From Streptomyces aureus (lineage in GTDB: Bacteria; Actinomycetota; Actinomycetes; Streptomycetales; Streptomycetaceae): a DNA stretch of 64,000 bases. The DNA is taken from NCBI RefSeq assembly GCF_000725495.1, contig NZ_JNZD01000006.1, positions 124,001 to 188,000 of the forward strand, written 5' to 3'. A model generated the notes under the pieces. That model worked only from the letters and a program-made list of their open reading frames with translations. It searched no databases and was not told the origin of the DNA. Below are positions 35,465-44,635 of this stretch, in pieces. Every line of letters starts with the position of its first letter. Position 1 is the first letter of the stretch. A program made the position numbers and the translations under genes.

Positions 35465-36446
35465 GGGACAGTCACTCCTCCACTGCCGGGCGTGGCCGGG
35501 ACCGGTACGGCGGCCGGGGCTCCGTGCCGGCGGCCGGATTCCCCGTCGGGGCCGCGGTCACACGGCTCGGGACCGAACCTGCGGGGCGGACACGTGGGAG
35601 ACGTGCCGGGCGACCGGGGGCCGCTGGGGCGCCCGAGGGCGTCCATGGACCGCCGCCACGGCTGGGTGTGGGGTTTCTGCGCGAGCGGGCCGATGAACGG
35701 CGCAAGAGAGCGCAGATTGTTCATGGCAACTTCGAGGGTCGAGCTGCGCATCGGTGTCGCTGTGGACGCGGCGGACAGGCCGCTGTCGCGTCAGCAACGA
35801 TACGCGCGAACCCGCAAGATCGCCGACCGTGGCGGGGACGTCCGACGCATGCACCGGTCCCCGGTGCGCGAGAACTGAAGGAGCCTCAGGAAACCTTTTG
35901 CGTGCACAGTTTCCTGAAGAACGGCCGGGATCGTCATGCGGCCCGCCTCGCATGAAGTGCTCAACCTCCCTGATCCGACTGCCTGGTGGAGTCCGCACCG
36001 GCCGTCATTCTGCGGCCGGACACCGGCGGCCAGGCCCGTTCTCGTCGGTCAACTACGTTCCCTGCCTTGGGAAGAGGCGGTCTCGGCCGCCACCACGGAG
36101 AGCATCGGACGCGGCAGGTTGAAGAAGGCCGGCCACCCTCGCGCCCGGAGAGTCCGCCCGCCCGATTCCGCGCTCCGGCAGGCCCCTCCGCGGCCGGGCG
36201 TCGGTCGTGTTGCGATCTTCCCCTCCAGTGCTTTGATGGAGATGAAGACATGCGTGCCAGCGGAATATGCGCGAGGCAGTGGGCCTCGGCGTGGGGCGGC
36301 CATATCGCGCTGTGGCGGTGTGGGGCGGAGAACGCGCATGTGATGCGTGGTGCCACGAATACGGTTCACCGGTTTCCGCATGTGCCCACACCCGGCGCTC
36401 GTCTGACGTCCCGTCACTGATGTCGCAGCGCGGAGGGAACGTCCTC
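35465..36446. other. Intergenic region, no credible gene
   Basis: About 980 bp between the divergent sugar-oxidation operon and the NTPase gene. Several frames are open but none combines a ribosome site, normal codon bias and a recognisable product. It must contain both promoters, and it holds one clear dyad at 35887-35916. Confidence 0.5.
35887..35916. promoter_or_regulatory. 8-bp inverted repeat, possible operator
   Basis: CAGGAAAC and GTTTCCTG flank a 14-nt spacer in a locally AT-richer stretch between the divergent sugar-oxidation operon (start 35464) and NTPase gene (start 36447). Its role is inferred from position only. Confidence 0.35.
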
Positions 36447-39400
36447 ATGCCCACCAAGGTGATCCGCCGCCCGGAAGGCAAGGAACGGCCGCACAACGCT
36501 CCCTGGTACACGTTGTACCCGAGACGGTGGTGGTCCCGGCTCTCCGGGGCGACACGCAAGGAATGGCGCACGTTCAGGACGGAGAGGGAGGCGCACAAGA
36601 GTATCGCCGCGGCTCGCAGCTGGCATCCCGGGTGGTCTTCCCTCGGGCCCCTGCTGCGTGTCTATGCCCTGGTCGGGACCCTGTTGCTTTTCGCCTGGGT
36701 GGGAGTGGCGATCTACGAATTCATCAATCCCGGTTCGCCGTTCCATGCGGTGCTGAAATCCGAATGGTTCGACGCCGTGAACCACATCTTGGGCCCCGTC
36801 CTCACGGGCTCCCTGATCCTGACCTTCTTCCTGCTCTACTGGTATCACAAGACCAAGAAGCCGCTCATCGAAAAGGCGCGTACGCGTCCGAACGAGCTGG
36901 TTTCCACGGCTGGAACGTTCGGCAACCGTATCGTCGGGCGCCGCGAACTGTCCCAGGTGATCGCGCAGACACTCCGCAACCGGAAGACCCGGAAGCCTTA
37001 TCTGCTGGTCGGCGGAGTCGGCGTCGGCAAAACGGCCGTTCTCGTGGAACTCACCCGCATGCTGGCCGAGCAGTCCGCTGTTCCGGTTCCCATCAGCCTG
37101 CGCGACATGAAGGGCGACGGCGAGCTCGACTTCGAGGAGATGGCGAGGCGCCGTTTCACCGAAGAGGCCGACCAGGGCGTTCTCGCCGGCAACAACATCG
37201 ACAAGACCTGGCGGCAGCTGCGCCTCGACGGAAAGATCGTCGTCATCGCCGACGGCCTTGAGGAGGCCCTTCTCGATGAGAAGTACCAGGAGGACCGCGA
37301 CAACATCATCCGGCGGGCGATAGAGCGGGCGGATCGCCAGCAGCTGCCCCTGGTCATCGCCTCGCGCCCACACACACCGCTGGAGGGCACGAGGGCGGCG
37401 ATCGCCGACATGGAGCCGCTGAGCGAGGAAGCGGCCCTCGAATATCTGGTGCGGGAGCCGGGTGAGCTGGACGAGCGGCGTCTCGACTGGATCGTGGAGA
37501 CGGCCAAGGTCGTGGAGTCCCCGATCTATCTGCGGATCGCCCGTCTGCTGCAGCAGTGCGGACTCCTCGACCACCTCACCCTCCGTGACGAGAAGGACCG
37601 CCTGGACACCAGGAGCAACGACTGCTCCACTCTCAGACTCGGGTTCCTCAACACCTACCGCCAGGCCATCGAGGACGGTCGTATCTTCGACGATCTGGTG
37701 ATGGGTCGCGAGGAGCGCCGGGAGACCATGTGGGTCGTGTCGGCCATGGCCTGCATGGGGCTCCTCCAGGACAGCATCGAGGTCACCTTCGACGACTTCG
37801 TCAGCGCGCACGCGAACGACCTGCGCAGCCGCGCGCAGTCCGACGGCCACGTCCAGGAATCGCCGGAGAACGGCGCGCCGTACGGAACCCGCCTCGTCAT
37901 CTCCCCGGCGCAGCGGGACGCGATCTGGGGTGTGATGTGCCGGAAGATCGGCGGGTCGGCACCCTGGCTGAACACCCTGGACTACCCCAACGAATGCCGG
38001 ACCGAACTGGCGCGGCACACCGCCAACGGTCAGCTCCTGGGGCTGGTGTACGGCCGCAAGAACAAGGTCCGTTTCCCGCACAGCATCCTCCAGGCGTACA
38101 TGGGCTATCGCCTGCTGAGGGAGGTGCCGGACGACAAGATCGCCGCGGTGGTCGAACCGGCGCTCCACAGCCCGGGCCCCTCGCGCGAACTGCTGATCGC
38201 CCTGGTCCTGCTCTCGCGGCACCGGGCGGCCCCCCTCGATCCCCGGAAGGCCGCCGCGCAGCACGCCACGCGCCGCAACCGGCACCGTCACGGATCGGCA
38301 CCGAAGCTGGCCGAGCTGCTCAGCAACGCCGCCGCGGCCCGGCACGACGCGAAGTACTTCGACCTGTATTCCGCGGCGCTGGAAATAGACTGCGTGGATC
38401 CGGTCCCGATTCAGGACAAACTGGCCCATGAACTCGATGAACAATGGGCGGACCTCGACATCAGGGGCGACCAGCGAACCATCGAGAGCGCGAAACTGAG
38501 GCTCGTCCGCAATTTCGGAGCCGCGCTGCGTGAACGGGACCGCCGCAGCAAGGCGATCCGTCCCGCCGCGGAATCCGCGGAATCACCGGAATCCTCGGAT
38601 TGCACGGGGCAGGATCCGGCCCGCCCGACGCTCCCTTATAAGCACCTCTTCCAGATCGGCACGCACGAGCCCTCGCACAGCGTGCGGATCGCGATCGCCC
38701 ATCAGATCGCCGCCGGAGGGGACGCGGCCTTCCAGGAACTGCGCACGGAGTTCCCCCTGGGATCCGATCCCATAGCCCAGTATCTGGGCAAGATCCGGGA
38801 GGCCAAGCAGAAGCTCGACCGCGACTACACCGCCTGGCTCAACGAGGGAGATCCGGACCCGGCCGCCGGCCCGGAGGCGGTGGAGAAGAGACAGCGGGAG
38901 CACGACTGGATCGTGCGGGAGTACGAGCAGTGCCGGACCACCTGGTGGCGCCACTTCACCCTCCGCGCCTGGCTCGTTCCGATGGCCGTCGGCTCCGTAT
39001 CCGAGAAGTACCGCGACGAGACCAAGGAGCGGCTGAACCTCTGGCTGCGCAATCTGACCACCCAGACCGCACAGCAGGGCCCGCTCATGCCGCTCTCCCT
39101 GGAGAACGCGCTGGCCCAGGGCTTCAAGAACGCGGCCAACCGCAGGAGACGGCATCCGGGGGCCTACGAGGAGACCCGGGCCTATCTGGTGGCCCAGGCG
39201 GAGAAGATGCTCACCCGCAGCCGCTACTGGTACGCGCAGCTGAGTCTGCTGCAGGCACTGTGCCTGTGGGAGCTTCCCGACACCATCGGACGCGCTCCCG
39301 GTTCCGGCTCGGCGAAGCGGCACAGCCGTTCCGCAGCCGCGGTCACCGGCGTCACCCAGAACGACGACCTGGCGTCGAACGGCCCCCAGGAGCCCATCAA

Positions 39401-40133
39401 GGCGGTCTCCCGCTGGCTGGCGATGGCCGGCAGCGCCCACGAGAGCAGCCCGGCCCACATCGGCGCCGCGTACCGGCGTGACGGCGAAAGGGTGCTGCAC
39501 CCGTTCATCGCCGAAGCCGGAGATCTGGTGACCCTGGCCCTGGAGACGGGTCATCCCGAGCGGTTCATCTGGATCGACGAGAACGAGGTCAGCGACAGCG
39601 TCGGTTCCGCCCCCGCCGATCCGAACCGCTACCGCAAGCACAACCTGTGGATCTCCCCGTCCGTCGGCTGGAGCAGCCTGCACCCACGGGCCCAGCGCCT
39701 CCTCGCCGACGTCATGGTGCTGCTCAACCTCACGCAGGGCGGCGGGAGTCCGGACGAGATCGAGGAACGTCTGCAGCTCTCGAACAAGGCCACCCTCCCG
39801 CACTGCCTGACCCACGACCGCACCCTGCTCCACGCCGAACGCAGCATCGGCCGGGCCGACAAGGGCGAGGCCCGCACCACCTGCACGTCACCGTGCGAGT
39901 TCCGGCTGTGCCCCTATCCCCCCAAGGCCGGCAACGCGCAGGCGGAGATGGCGGAGCTGTTCTGCCGGCAGCAGCAGTCGCTCCTGCACAGCCGCTTCCG
40001 CTGGCACCTGCCCGCCGTCAGCCGGCACACCGCGCCGTGGGTCAGCGTCCCCGTCAGGGAACTGCACGCCTTCTGGGAGGAGATGGCCAACCGGAACCGC
40101 AAGACCACCGACAACGACGAACACCTTCTCTGA
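36447..40133 (+). CDS. Membrane-anchored P-loop NTPase, STAND/NACHT-like
   Basis: A 1228-residue protein. The basic N-terminus is followed by two transmembrane helices (about 67-92 and 114-134), then a P-loop domain with Walker A GGVGVGKT at 189-196 and Walker B-like IVVIADGLEEAL near 263-274, an ASRPH sensor segment near 312, and a winged-helix-like region. The remaining 800 residues are helical and end with four cysteines: C1146-x3-C1150-x4-C1155-x17-C1173. This is the layout of STAND/NACHT ATPases, which switch on ligand sensing and act in signalling or phage defence. ATG 36447 has GGAGGG 9 nt upstream; earlier ATGs lack one. The GH15 gene follows 20 bp later, so the two are one operon. 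Confidence 0.75.
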   Translation: MPTKVIRRPEGKERPHNAPWYTLYPRRWWSRLSGATRKEWRTFRTEREAHKSIAAARSWHPGWSSLGPLLRVYALVGTLLLFAWVGVAIYEFINPGSPFHAVLKSEWFDAVNHILGPVLTGSLILTFFLLYWYHKTKKPLIEKARTRPNELVSTAGTFGNRIVGRRELSQVIAQTLRNRKTRKPYLLVGGVGVGKTAVLVELTRMLAEQSAVPVPISLRDMKGDGELDFEEMARRRFTEEADQGVLAGNNIDKTWRQLRLDGKIVVIADGLEEALLDEKYQEDRDNIIRRAIERADRQQLPLVIASRPHTPLEGTRAAIADMEPLSEEAALEYLVREPGELDERRLDWIVETAKVVESPIYLRIARLLQQCGLLDHLTLRDEKDRLDTRSNDCSTLRLGFLNTYRQAIEDGRIFDDLVMGREERRETMWVVSAMACMGLLQDSIEVTFDDFVSAHANDLRSRAQSDGHVQESPENGAPYGTRLVISPAQRDAIWGVMCRKIGGSAPWLNTLDYPNECRTELARHTANGQLLGLVYGRKNKVRFPHSILQAYMGYRLLREVPDDKIAAVVEPALHSPGPSRELLIALVLLSRHRAAPLDPRKAAAQHATRRNRHRHGSAPKLAELLSNAAAARHDAKYFDLYSAALEIDCVDPVPIQDKLAHELDEQWADLDIRGDQRTIESAKLRLVRNFGAALRERDRRSKAIRPAAESAESPESSDCTGQDPARPTLPYKHLFQIGTHEPSHSVRIAIAHQIAAGGDAAFQELRTEFPLGSDPIAQYLGKIREAKQKLDRDYTAWLNEGDPDPAAGPEAVEKRQREHDWIVREYEQCRTTWWRHFTLRAWLVPMAVGSVSEKYRDETKERLNLWLRNLTTQTAQQGPLMPLSLENALAQGFKNAANRRRRHPGAYEETRAYLVAQAEKMLTRSRYWYAQLSLLQALCLWELPDTIGRAPGSGSAKRHSRSAAAVTGVTQNDDLASNGPQEPIKAVSRWLAMAGSAHESSPAHIGAAYRRDGERVLHPFIAEAGDLVTLALETGHPERFIWIDENEVSDSVGSAPADPNRYRKHNLWISPSVGWSSLHPRAQRLLADVMVLLNLTQGGGSPDEIEERLQLSNKATLPHCLTHDRTLLHAERSIGRADKGEARTTCTSPCEFRLCPYPPKAGNAQAEMAELFCRQQQSLLHSRFRWHLPAVSRHTAPWVSVPVRELHAFWEEMANRNRKTTDNDEHLL

Positions 40134-40153
40134 CGACCGAAAGGGGCGCTGTG

Positions 40154-41992
40154 ATGGACGGCTATCCACTGATCGAGAACCACGGTCTCATCGGCGATCT
40201 GCAGACCGCGGCGCTGGTGAGCACCGACGGCGGTGTCGACTGGTTCTGCTCCCCGCGATTCGACTCGCCCAGCGTCTTCGGGGCTCTGCTCGACAAGGAC
40301 AAGGGCGGTCACTGCACGGTCCGGCCGGCCCATCAGACCCATGCGACCAAGCAGTTGTACCTGCCCGGAACGGCGATCCTGGTCACCCGGTTCATGACGG
40401 AGGCGGGCGCCGGCGAGGTGGTCGACTTCATGCCCGTGACCGGTACGACGGTCACCCCCAGCCACCGGCTGGTGCGCCTGGTCCGCTGTGTGCGCGGCAC
40501 CATGACCTTCCAGGTGGAGATCGCGCCGCGGTTCGACTACGGTCGCGCGAAGCACGAGGTGCACATCACCGAGCACGGAGCGGTCTTCACCGCGGAGGAC
40601 GGCACCGCGCTCACCATGCATCCCATCCGGGAACCGGAGGACGAGCGGCTCCTCGACGTTCTCTCGGCCCAGGACGGCGATCTCCGCGTCTCGGTGACCC
40701 TGAAGGCAGGCGAGCAGCGCGGGCTGATCCTGGAGATGGGAGCCGACGGACCCCCCGCCGAAGTCCGCCTGGACGCCTACGGGCGGCTCTTCGACGAGAC
40801 AGTGGCGTTCTGGCGCTCCTGGCTGGCGCAGTCGCGGTACTCCGGGCGCTGGCGCGAGATGGTGGAGCGGTCCGCGATCACCCTGAAGCTCATGACCTTC
40901 GCGCCCAGCGGCGCCCTGGTGGCCGCCCCGACGACGGCACTTCCGGAACAACTGGGCGGGGAACGCAACTGGGACTACCGCTTCACCTGGATCCGTGACG
41001 CCTCCTTCTCCGTGTACGCCCTGCTGGGACTGGGCTTCACCGAGGAGGCCAGGGCGTTCATCTCGTGGCTGAGCGACCGGGTCAAGGAGCGCGCCGGCGA
41101 GAGCGGCACGACGGGCCCCCTCAACGTCATGTACAAGGTCGACGGCTCCTCCGACCTGGAAGAGCAGATCCTCGACCACTGGGAGGGCTACGCGGGCTCC
41201 GCGCCGGTACGGATCGGCAACGGCGCCGCGACGCAGCTCCAACTCGACATCTACGGCGAGGCGCTGGACAGCATCTACTTCGCGCACGAGCACGGATTCC
41301 AGGTCGGGCACGCCGGCTGGACCTCCGTGCGGGAGAACCTGGACTGGCTGGCCGACCACTGGGACCAGCCCGAGGAGGGGATCTGGGAGACCCGCGGAGG
41401 GCGCCAGGCCTTCACCTACGGCCGGGTCATGTCCTGGGTGGCCTTCGACCGCGCCCTGCGCCTGGCCGCCTCGAAGGGCTGGCCCTCGGCGTACGGGCGG
41501 TGGCAGACCGAGCGGGACGCCGTCTACGAACAGGTCATGGCCAAGGGATGGAGCGACGACCAGCAGGCCTTCGTCCAGCACTACGGCAGCGGCGTCCTGG
41601 ACTCCTCGCTGCTGCGCATGGCGACAGTGGGGTTCGTCAGCCCCGAGGATCCGATCTGGGCCTCGACCCTGGACGCCATCGAGCGCGAACTCGTCAGCGA
41701 CAGTCTCGTCTACCGCTACAACCCGGAGGCCTCGCCCGACGGCCTGCGCGGCTCGGAGGGCACCTTCTCGCTGTGCACGTTCATGTACGTCGAGGCACTC
41801 GTCCGGGCGGGACGCACGGACCAGGCGCGGCTGGTGTACGAGAAGATGATGGGGTACGCCAACCATCTGGGCCTGTTCTCCGAGGAGGTCGACCCGACCG
41901 GCCGTCAACTCGGCAACTTCCCGCAGGCGTTCACGCATCTCGCCCTCATCGACGCGACCCTGGCCCTCGACAAGGCGCTCGGCGCACAGTGA
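40154..41992 (+). CDS. GH15 glycoside hydrolase (glucoamylase/trehalase type)
   Basis: A 612-residue cytoplasmic enzyme of family GH15. It opens with the N-terminal beta-sandwich typical of bacterial members (YPLIENHGLIGDLQTAALVSTDGGVDWFC). The (alpha/alpha)6 barrel follows with the family hallmark GGERNWDYRFTWIRDASFSVYALL (near residue 275), and a late EGTFSLCTFMYVEALVRAG segment. Actinobacterial GH15 proteins of this length include trehalases and glucan hydrolases, so the substrate is probably trehalose or a short alpha-glucan. It starts 20 bp after the NTPase gene (AAAGGGG site; GTG 40151 is an alternative start) and ends before a strong terminator. Confidence 0.88.
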   Translation: MDGYPLIENHGLIGDLQTAALVSTDGGVDWFCSPRFDSPSVFGALLDKDKGGHCTVRPAHQTHATKQLYLPGTAILVTRFMTEAGAGEVVDFMPVTGTTVTPSHRLVRLVRCVRGTMTFQVEIAPRFDYGRAKHEVHITEHGAVFTAEDGTALTMHPIREPEDERLLDVLSAQDGDLRVSVTLKAGEQRGLILEMGADGPPAEVRLDAYGRLFDETVAFWRSWLAQSRYSGRWREMVERSAITLKLMTFAPSGALVAAPTTALPEQLGGERNWDYRFTWIRDASFSVYALLGLGFTEEARAFISWLSDRVKERAGESGTTGPLNVMYKVDGSSDLEEQILDHWEGYAGSAPVRIGNGAATQLQLDIYGEALDSIYFAHEHGFQVGHAGWTSVRENLDWLADHWDQPEEGIWETRGGRQAFTYGRVMSWVAFDRALRLAASKGWPSAYGRWQTERDAVYEQVMAKGWSDDQQAFVQHYGSGVLDSSLLRMATVGFVSPEDPIWASTLDAIERELVSDSLVYRYNPEASPDGLRGSEGTFSLCTFMYVEALVRAGRTDQARLVYEKMMGYANHLGLFSEEVDPTGRQLGNFPQAFTHLALIDATLALDKALGAQ

Positions 41993-42077
41993 CCCTCCGC
42001 CGGCTTTCGGCCGTCCCGGATCCCTGCGATCCCCTGGCATCCGAACCCTAGAAACCTCTCCCCGATCGACGATCCCC

Positions 42078-42118
42078 CCTCAGCTCCCGCCCGAAGGACA
42101 TCCCGGCGGGAGCTGAGG
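42078..42118 (+). terminator. Terminator of the NTPase-GH15 operon
   Basis: A perfect 14-bp stem CCTCAGCTCCCGCC / GGCGGGAGCTGAGG with a 13-nt loop, about 85 bp after the GH15 stop. Confidence 0.75.
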
Positions 42119-42142
42119 CATGTCTGCCTCCGGGCTTGAAGT

Positions 42143-42256
42143 CGCGTCGCTGTAGAGCCGGTTGTGCTCGCTGTAGCGCCGGTTGCGCTCGCCGAAGTGT
42201 CGGCTGCGCTCACCATTGCGTCGGCTGAGCTCGCCTGCGCGTTGGCTGCGCTCGCC
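42143..42256. repeat. 21-bp tandem repeat
   Basis: Five 21-bp units (starting at 42143, 42164, 42185, 42206 and 42227) plus a partial sixth, each built around GCGCTCGCC...GTCGGCT with moderate divergence. In one minus-strand frame they read as heptads such as GERSRHF and GERNRRY. It lies in the 578-bp gap between the GH15 gene and the PI-PLC-like gene, where I see no confident gene. Confidence 0.7.
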
Positions 42257-42570
42257 TTCCAGCACGTCACCGCGGTGTGCCCCCGCTGCATCGAAGGGCC
42301 CCGGCGGTGCTTCGCGCTGCCTGATCACCGACTGTCCTGCGCCCGTGAGTACCCGGCACCCGAGGGCTGTCGGACGGGAATCGCGGGACGCGCCAGGGCA
42401 TGTCAGGCAGAAATTGCCGGGGTTGCACGGGGCAAGCACCGGGCCGAAAAAGATCGGCCGGATTCGTAGCTGACAGCAGGATTCTCGATCGCGTTACGTG
42501 TCATGTCTCCGTCGATTCACGCGCAGCCGTCAGCGTCCAGGCGGAGAGTCACCCCCACGATGGAGGAACC

Positions 42571-43674
42571 GTGCCCGGCCCGATGAACCGCCGTAGATCC
42601 GCCCTTCGCCCGCTCGCGGCACCGCGTACCGCACTGCTCGGCACACTGAGTCTGTTTCTGGCGCTCGGCGCCGCGGGGACCGGAGGAACCACCGCCTCCG
42701 CCGCCGACACGGACGCGCTGCCGCTGTCCAGCACCACCACGTCCGGCATCCACAACACCTACGATCCCAGCGCGTTCACCTACCTCGCGCAGGGCCTCGA
42801 CACCGGCACCTCGATGATCGAGCTCGACGTCTGGGACGACTTCTTCACCCAGGAGTGGAAGGTCAGCCACAGCAGTCTGACCAGCAACGGGAACAACTGC
42901 GTCAACGCCTCCACGGCCGCCGACCTGTACACCGGCGGCGCCAACAAGAACCTGGAGAGCTGCCTGGACGACGTACGGGTGTGGCTCGGCGCGCACCCGG
43001 GCCACGGGCCGCTGATCATCAAGCTGGAGATGAAGGCCGGCTTCCAGGCCAACCTCGGGATGAGCCCGGCCAAGCTGGACCAGTCGATCAGCGCGCACCT
43101 GGGCAGCCTCGTCTACAAGCCGAACGACCTGCTGAACAAGCCCGGCGGCGGCCAGTACGCCACCCTCGACGACGCGGCCAAGGCCGGGAACTGGCCGACC
43201 CGGGCGCAGTTGGCGGGCAAGGTGCTGCTGGAGATCATTCCCGGCACGGTCGAGGAGGGCAATCCGACCGACTCCCTGTGGACGGACAAGGAGTACGCCA
43301 CCTACGTGCGCAACCTCCACACCGCGGGCAACACGGCGCAGGCGAACATCTTCCCCTCGGTGCACAACGCGGCGTCGGGCGACCCTCGCACCCGCTACAC
43401 CGACACCTCGCTGCGTCCCTGGTTCGTGGCCTTCGACGGTGACGCGGCCTCGTACATCAACAACGGCATCGACACGAGCTGGTACGACACCAACCACTAC
43501 CTGCTGTTCATGACGGACTCGCAGAACGTGTCGCCGGCCCTCGACGACGTGAGCCCGTCGGTTGCCGACGCGTCGGCACGGGTCGCGCTGCTGGCCAAGT
43601 CGCACGCCACGGTCGCGTCGAACGACTGGCGGGGGCTGCCGTCGGTGCAGTCGCTGGTCGTGCCGCGCGGCTGA
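42571..43674 (+). CDS. Secreted PI-PLC-like phosphodiesterase (Ca2+-dependent type, PF16670)
   Basis: A 367-residue secreted protein. Residues 1-43 form a long signal peptide (RTALLGTLSLFLALGAAGTGG... ASAAD). The mature part matches the calcium-dependent phosphoinositide phospholipase C family. It has the first catalytic His in SGIHNTYD, the acidic metal site in MIELDVWDD, the second His in WKVSHSS, and a late YLLFMTDSQNVS segment. It would cleave phosphoinositide or a related phosphodiester outside the cell. Start: GTG 42571 directly follows GGAGGAACC, while ATG 42583 is 16 nt from that site, so GTG is preferred. A perfect hairpin follows the stop. Confidence 0.82.
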   Translation: MPGPMNRRRSALRPLAAPRTALLGTLSLFLALGAAGTGGTTASAADTDALPLSSTTTSGIHNTYDPSAFTYLAQGLDTGTSMIELDVWDDFFTQEWKVSHSSLTSNGNNCVNASTAADLYTGGANKNLESCLDDVRVWLGAHPGHGPLIIKLEMKAGFQANLGMSPAKLDQSISAHLGSLVYKPNDLLNKPGGGQYATLDDAAKAGNWPTRAQLAGKVLLEIIPGTVEEGNPTDSLWTDKEYATYVRNLHTAGNTAQANIFPSVHNAASGDPRTRYTDTSLRPWFVAFDGDAASYINNGIDTSWYDTNHYLLFMTDSQNVSPALDDVSPSVADASARVALLAKSHATVASNDWRGLPSVQSLVVPRG

Positions 43675-43704
43675 TCCAGCCCGCGCCGTACGCTCCGCCG
43701 GGTG

Positions 43705-43731
43705 CCCGGTCGGTGTTTCCAGCCGACCGGG
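43705..43731 (+). terminator. Terminator after the PI-PLC-like gene
   Basis: A perfect 9-bp stem CCCGGTCGG / CCGACCGGG with a 9-nt loop, 30 bp after the stop at 43674. Confidence 0.65.
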
Positions 43732-43795
43732 TCCCCGGATCCACGGGCGGCGGAACGGGCCTTGGCGCGTGTCCCGCCCGCGAGGTGACGCGAGG

Positions 43796-43882
43796 TCAGT
43801 CGAGGGAGAGGACGAACACGCCCCGGCCGGTGTCTGTCTCCAGGAGCTCGTGCGCCTTCGCCGCGTCGGCCAGGGGCAGGGT
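43796..43882 (-). pseudogene. 3' remnant of a zinc-type/quinone oxidoreductase gene
   Basis: The minus strand from 43882 to the TGA at 43798-43796 encodes TLPLADAAKAHELLETDTGR then GVFVLSLD. This is the classic C-terminal signature (PLADAAKAHELLE...GR) of medium-chain quinone oxidoreductase/alcohol dehydrogenase proteins. Upstream the homology stops abruptly, and no start or catalytic domain is present before the pentapeptide gene. It is a short relic left by a deletion. Confidence 0.6.
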
Positions 43883-43966
43883 TGGGTCACCCCGGCCCGT
43901 GTCCGTGTCCGTGACGGTGTCACCCGTGACCGCGCGGCACCCGTCAGGTCCGCCCCCTCGGCGTCA

Positions 43967-44398
43967 TCACAGGCCGTCGACCACGGCGCCCCAACCAATG
44001 ACGTCGTCGTGCTGGACGTGGCGCAGGATCGCTCCCCCGAGGCGGGCTCCGGTGATGTCGGTGAGCCCGTGTGCCGACTGCCCCGTGTTGACCCGGCCGA
44101 GGTCGGCGCCGGTGAGGTCGGCGTCGCGCAGATCCGCGCCGCGCAGATCGCAGCCGGCCAGGCGTGCGCCACGCAGTGAGGCTCCCCGCAGGTCCGCGCC
44201 GCTCAGGTCGCAGAGGGTGAATGAGCAGCCGTCCAGGGTGGCGTGGCGAAGGTCGGCGCCCACGAACGAGCAACGGGTGAAGCGCACTTCGGGAGGCCTG
44301 ACCGAGACCAGGTCCTGCCCGCTGAAATTCTCTCGGCGCAGGGCCGCGTAGCGCTGGAGTGCGACGAGTCGCTGCCGCGGGTTCAAGGGGGTGGCCAT
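43967..44398 (-). CDS. Pentapeptide-repeat protein
   Basis: A 143-residue protein whose central half (about 40-115) is made of A(D/N)LXX-type pentapeptides (for example GADLRHATLDG, SGADLRGASLRGARL, GADLRDADLTGADL), which fold as a right-handed four-sided beta helix. Some members mimic DNA and protect gyrase from inhibitors (Qnr, MfpA); most are uncharacterised. ATG 44398 begins just before the repeats; its ribosome site is weak. The fragmentary oxidoreductase relic lies directly downstream. Confidence 0.85.
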   Translation of the reverse strand: MATPLNPRQRLVALQRYAALRRENFSGQDLVSVRPPEVRFTRCSFVGADLRHATLDGCSFTLCDLSGADLRGASLRGARLAGCDLRGADLRDADLTGADLGRVNTGQSAHGLTDITGARLGGAILRHVQHDDVIGWGAVVDGL

Positions 44399-44635
44399 GC
44401 ACCCCAGCGTGCCTGCCTGGGAGGACGTCGGCCCACTGATTTCTCGCACGCCGCCCCTCTACGGACGCACTCCACCTGTTTCCGGGCTGCGGGCCCTCGC
44501 GGCGAGGTGTGCCACCCGCCTTCGTCGCCGGTGAACGCGCGGCGCTCCATACTCGATTGCGGGTGCACGAGCGGACCGGCATCGTGCTGCGTGTCGTCCG
44601 CTGTCCGGCGGAGTCGTATGCCGAGGAGGTTTCTC

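Noticed and set aside
35694..35878. 61-codon plus-strand frame upstream of the NTPase
   Set aside because: No ribosome site, unusual composition and no recognisable feature.
42143..42256. Tandem repeat as a CRISPR array
   Set aside because: Repeats are directly adjacent and diverged, without spacers.
42080..42439. Minus-strand frame containing heptad repeats as a real gene
   Set aside because: No ribosome site, and codon bias outside the repeat is poor. Kept only as a repeat observation.
42571..43674. Bacterial PLC of the Bacillus PI-PLC type
   Set aside because: The motifs fit the calcium-dependent PF16670 branch better; the acidic metal site is retained.
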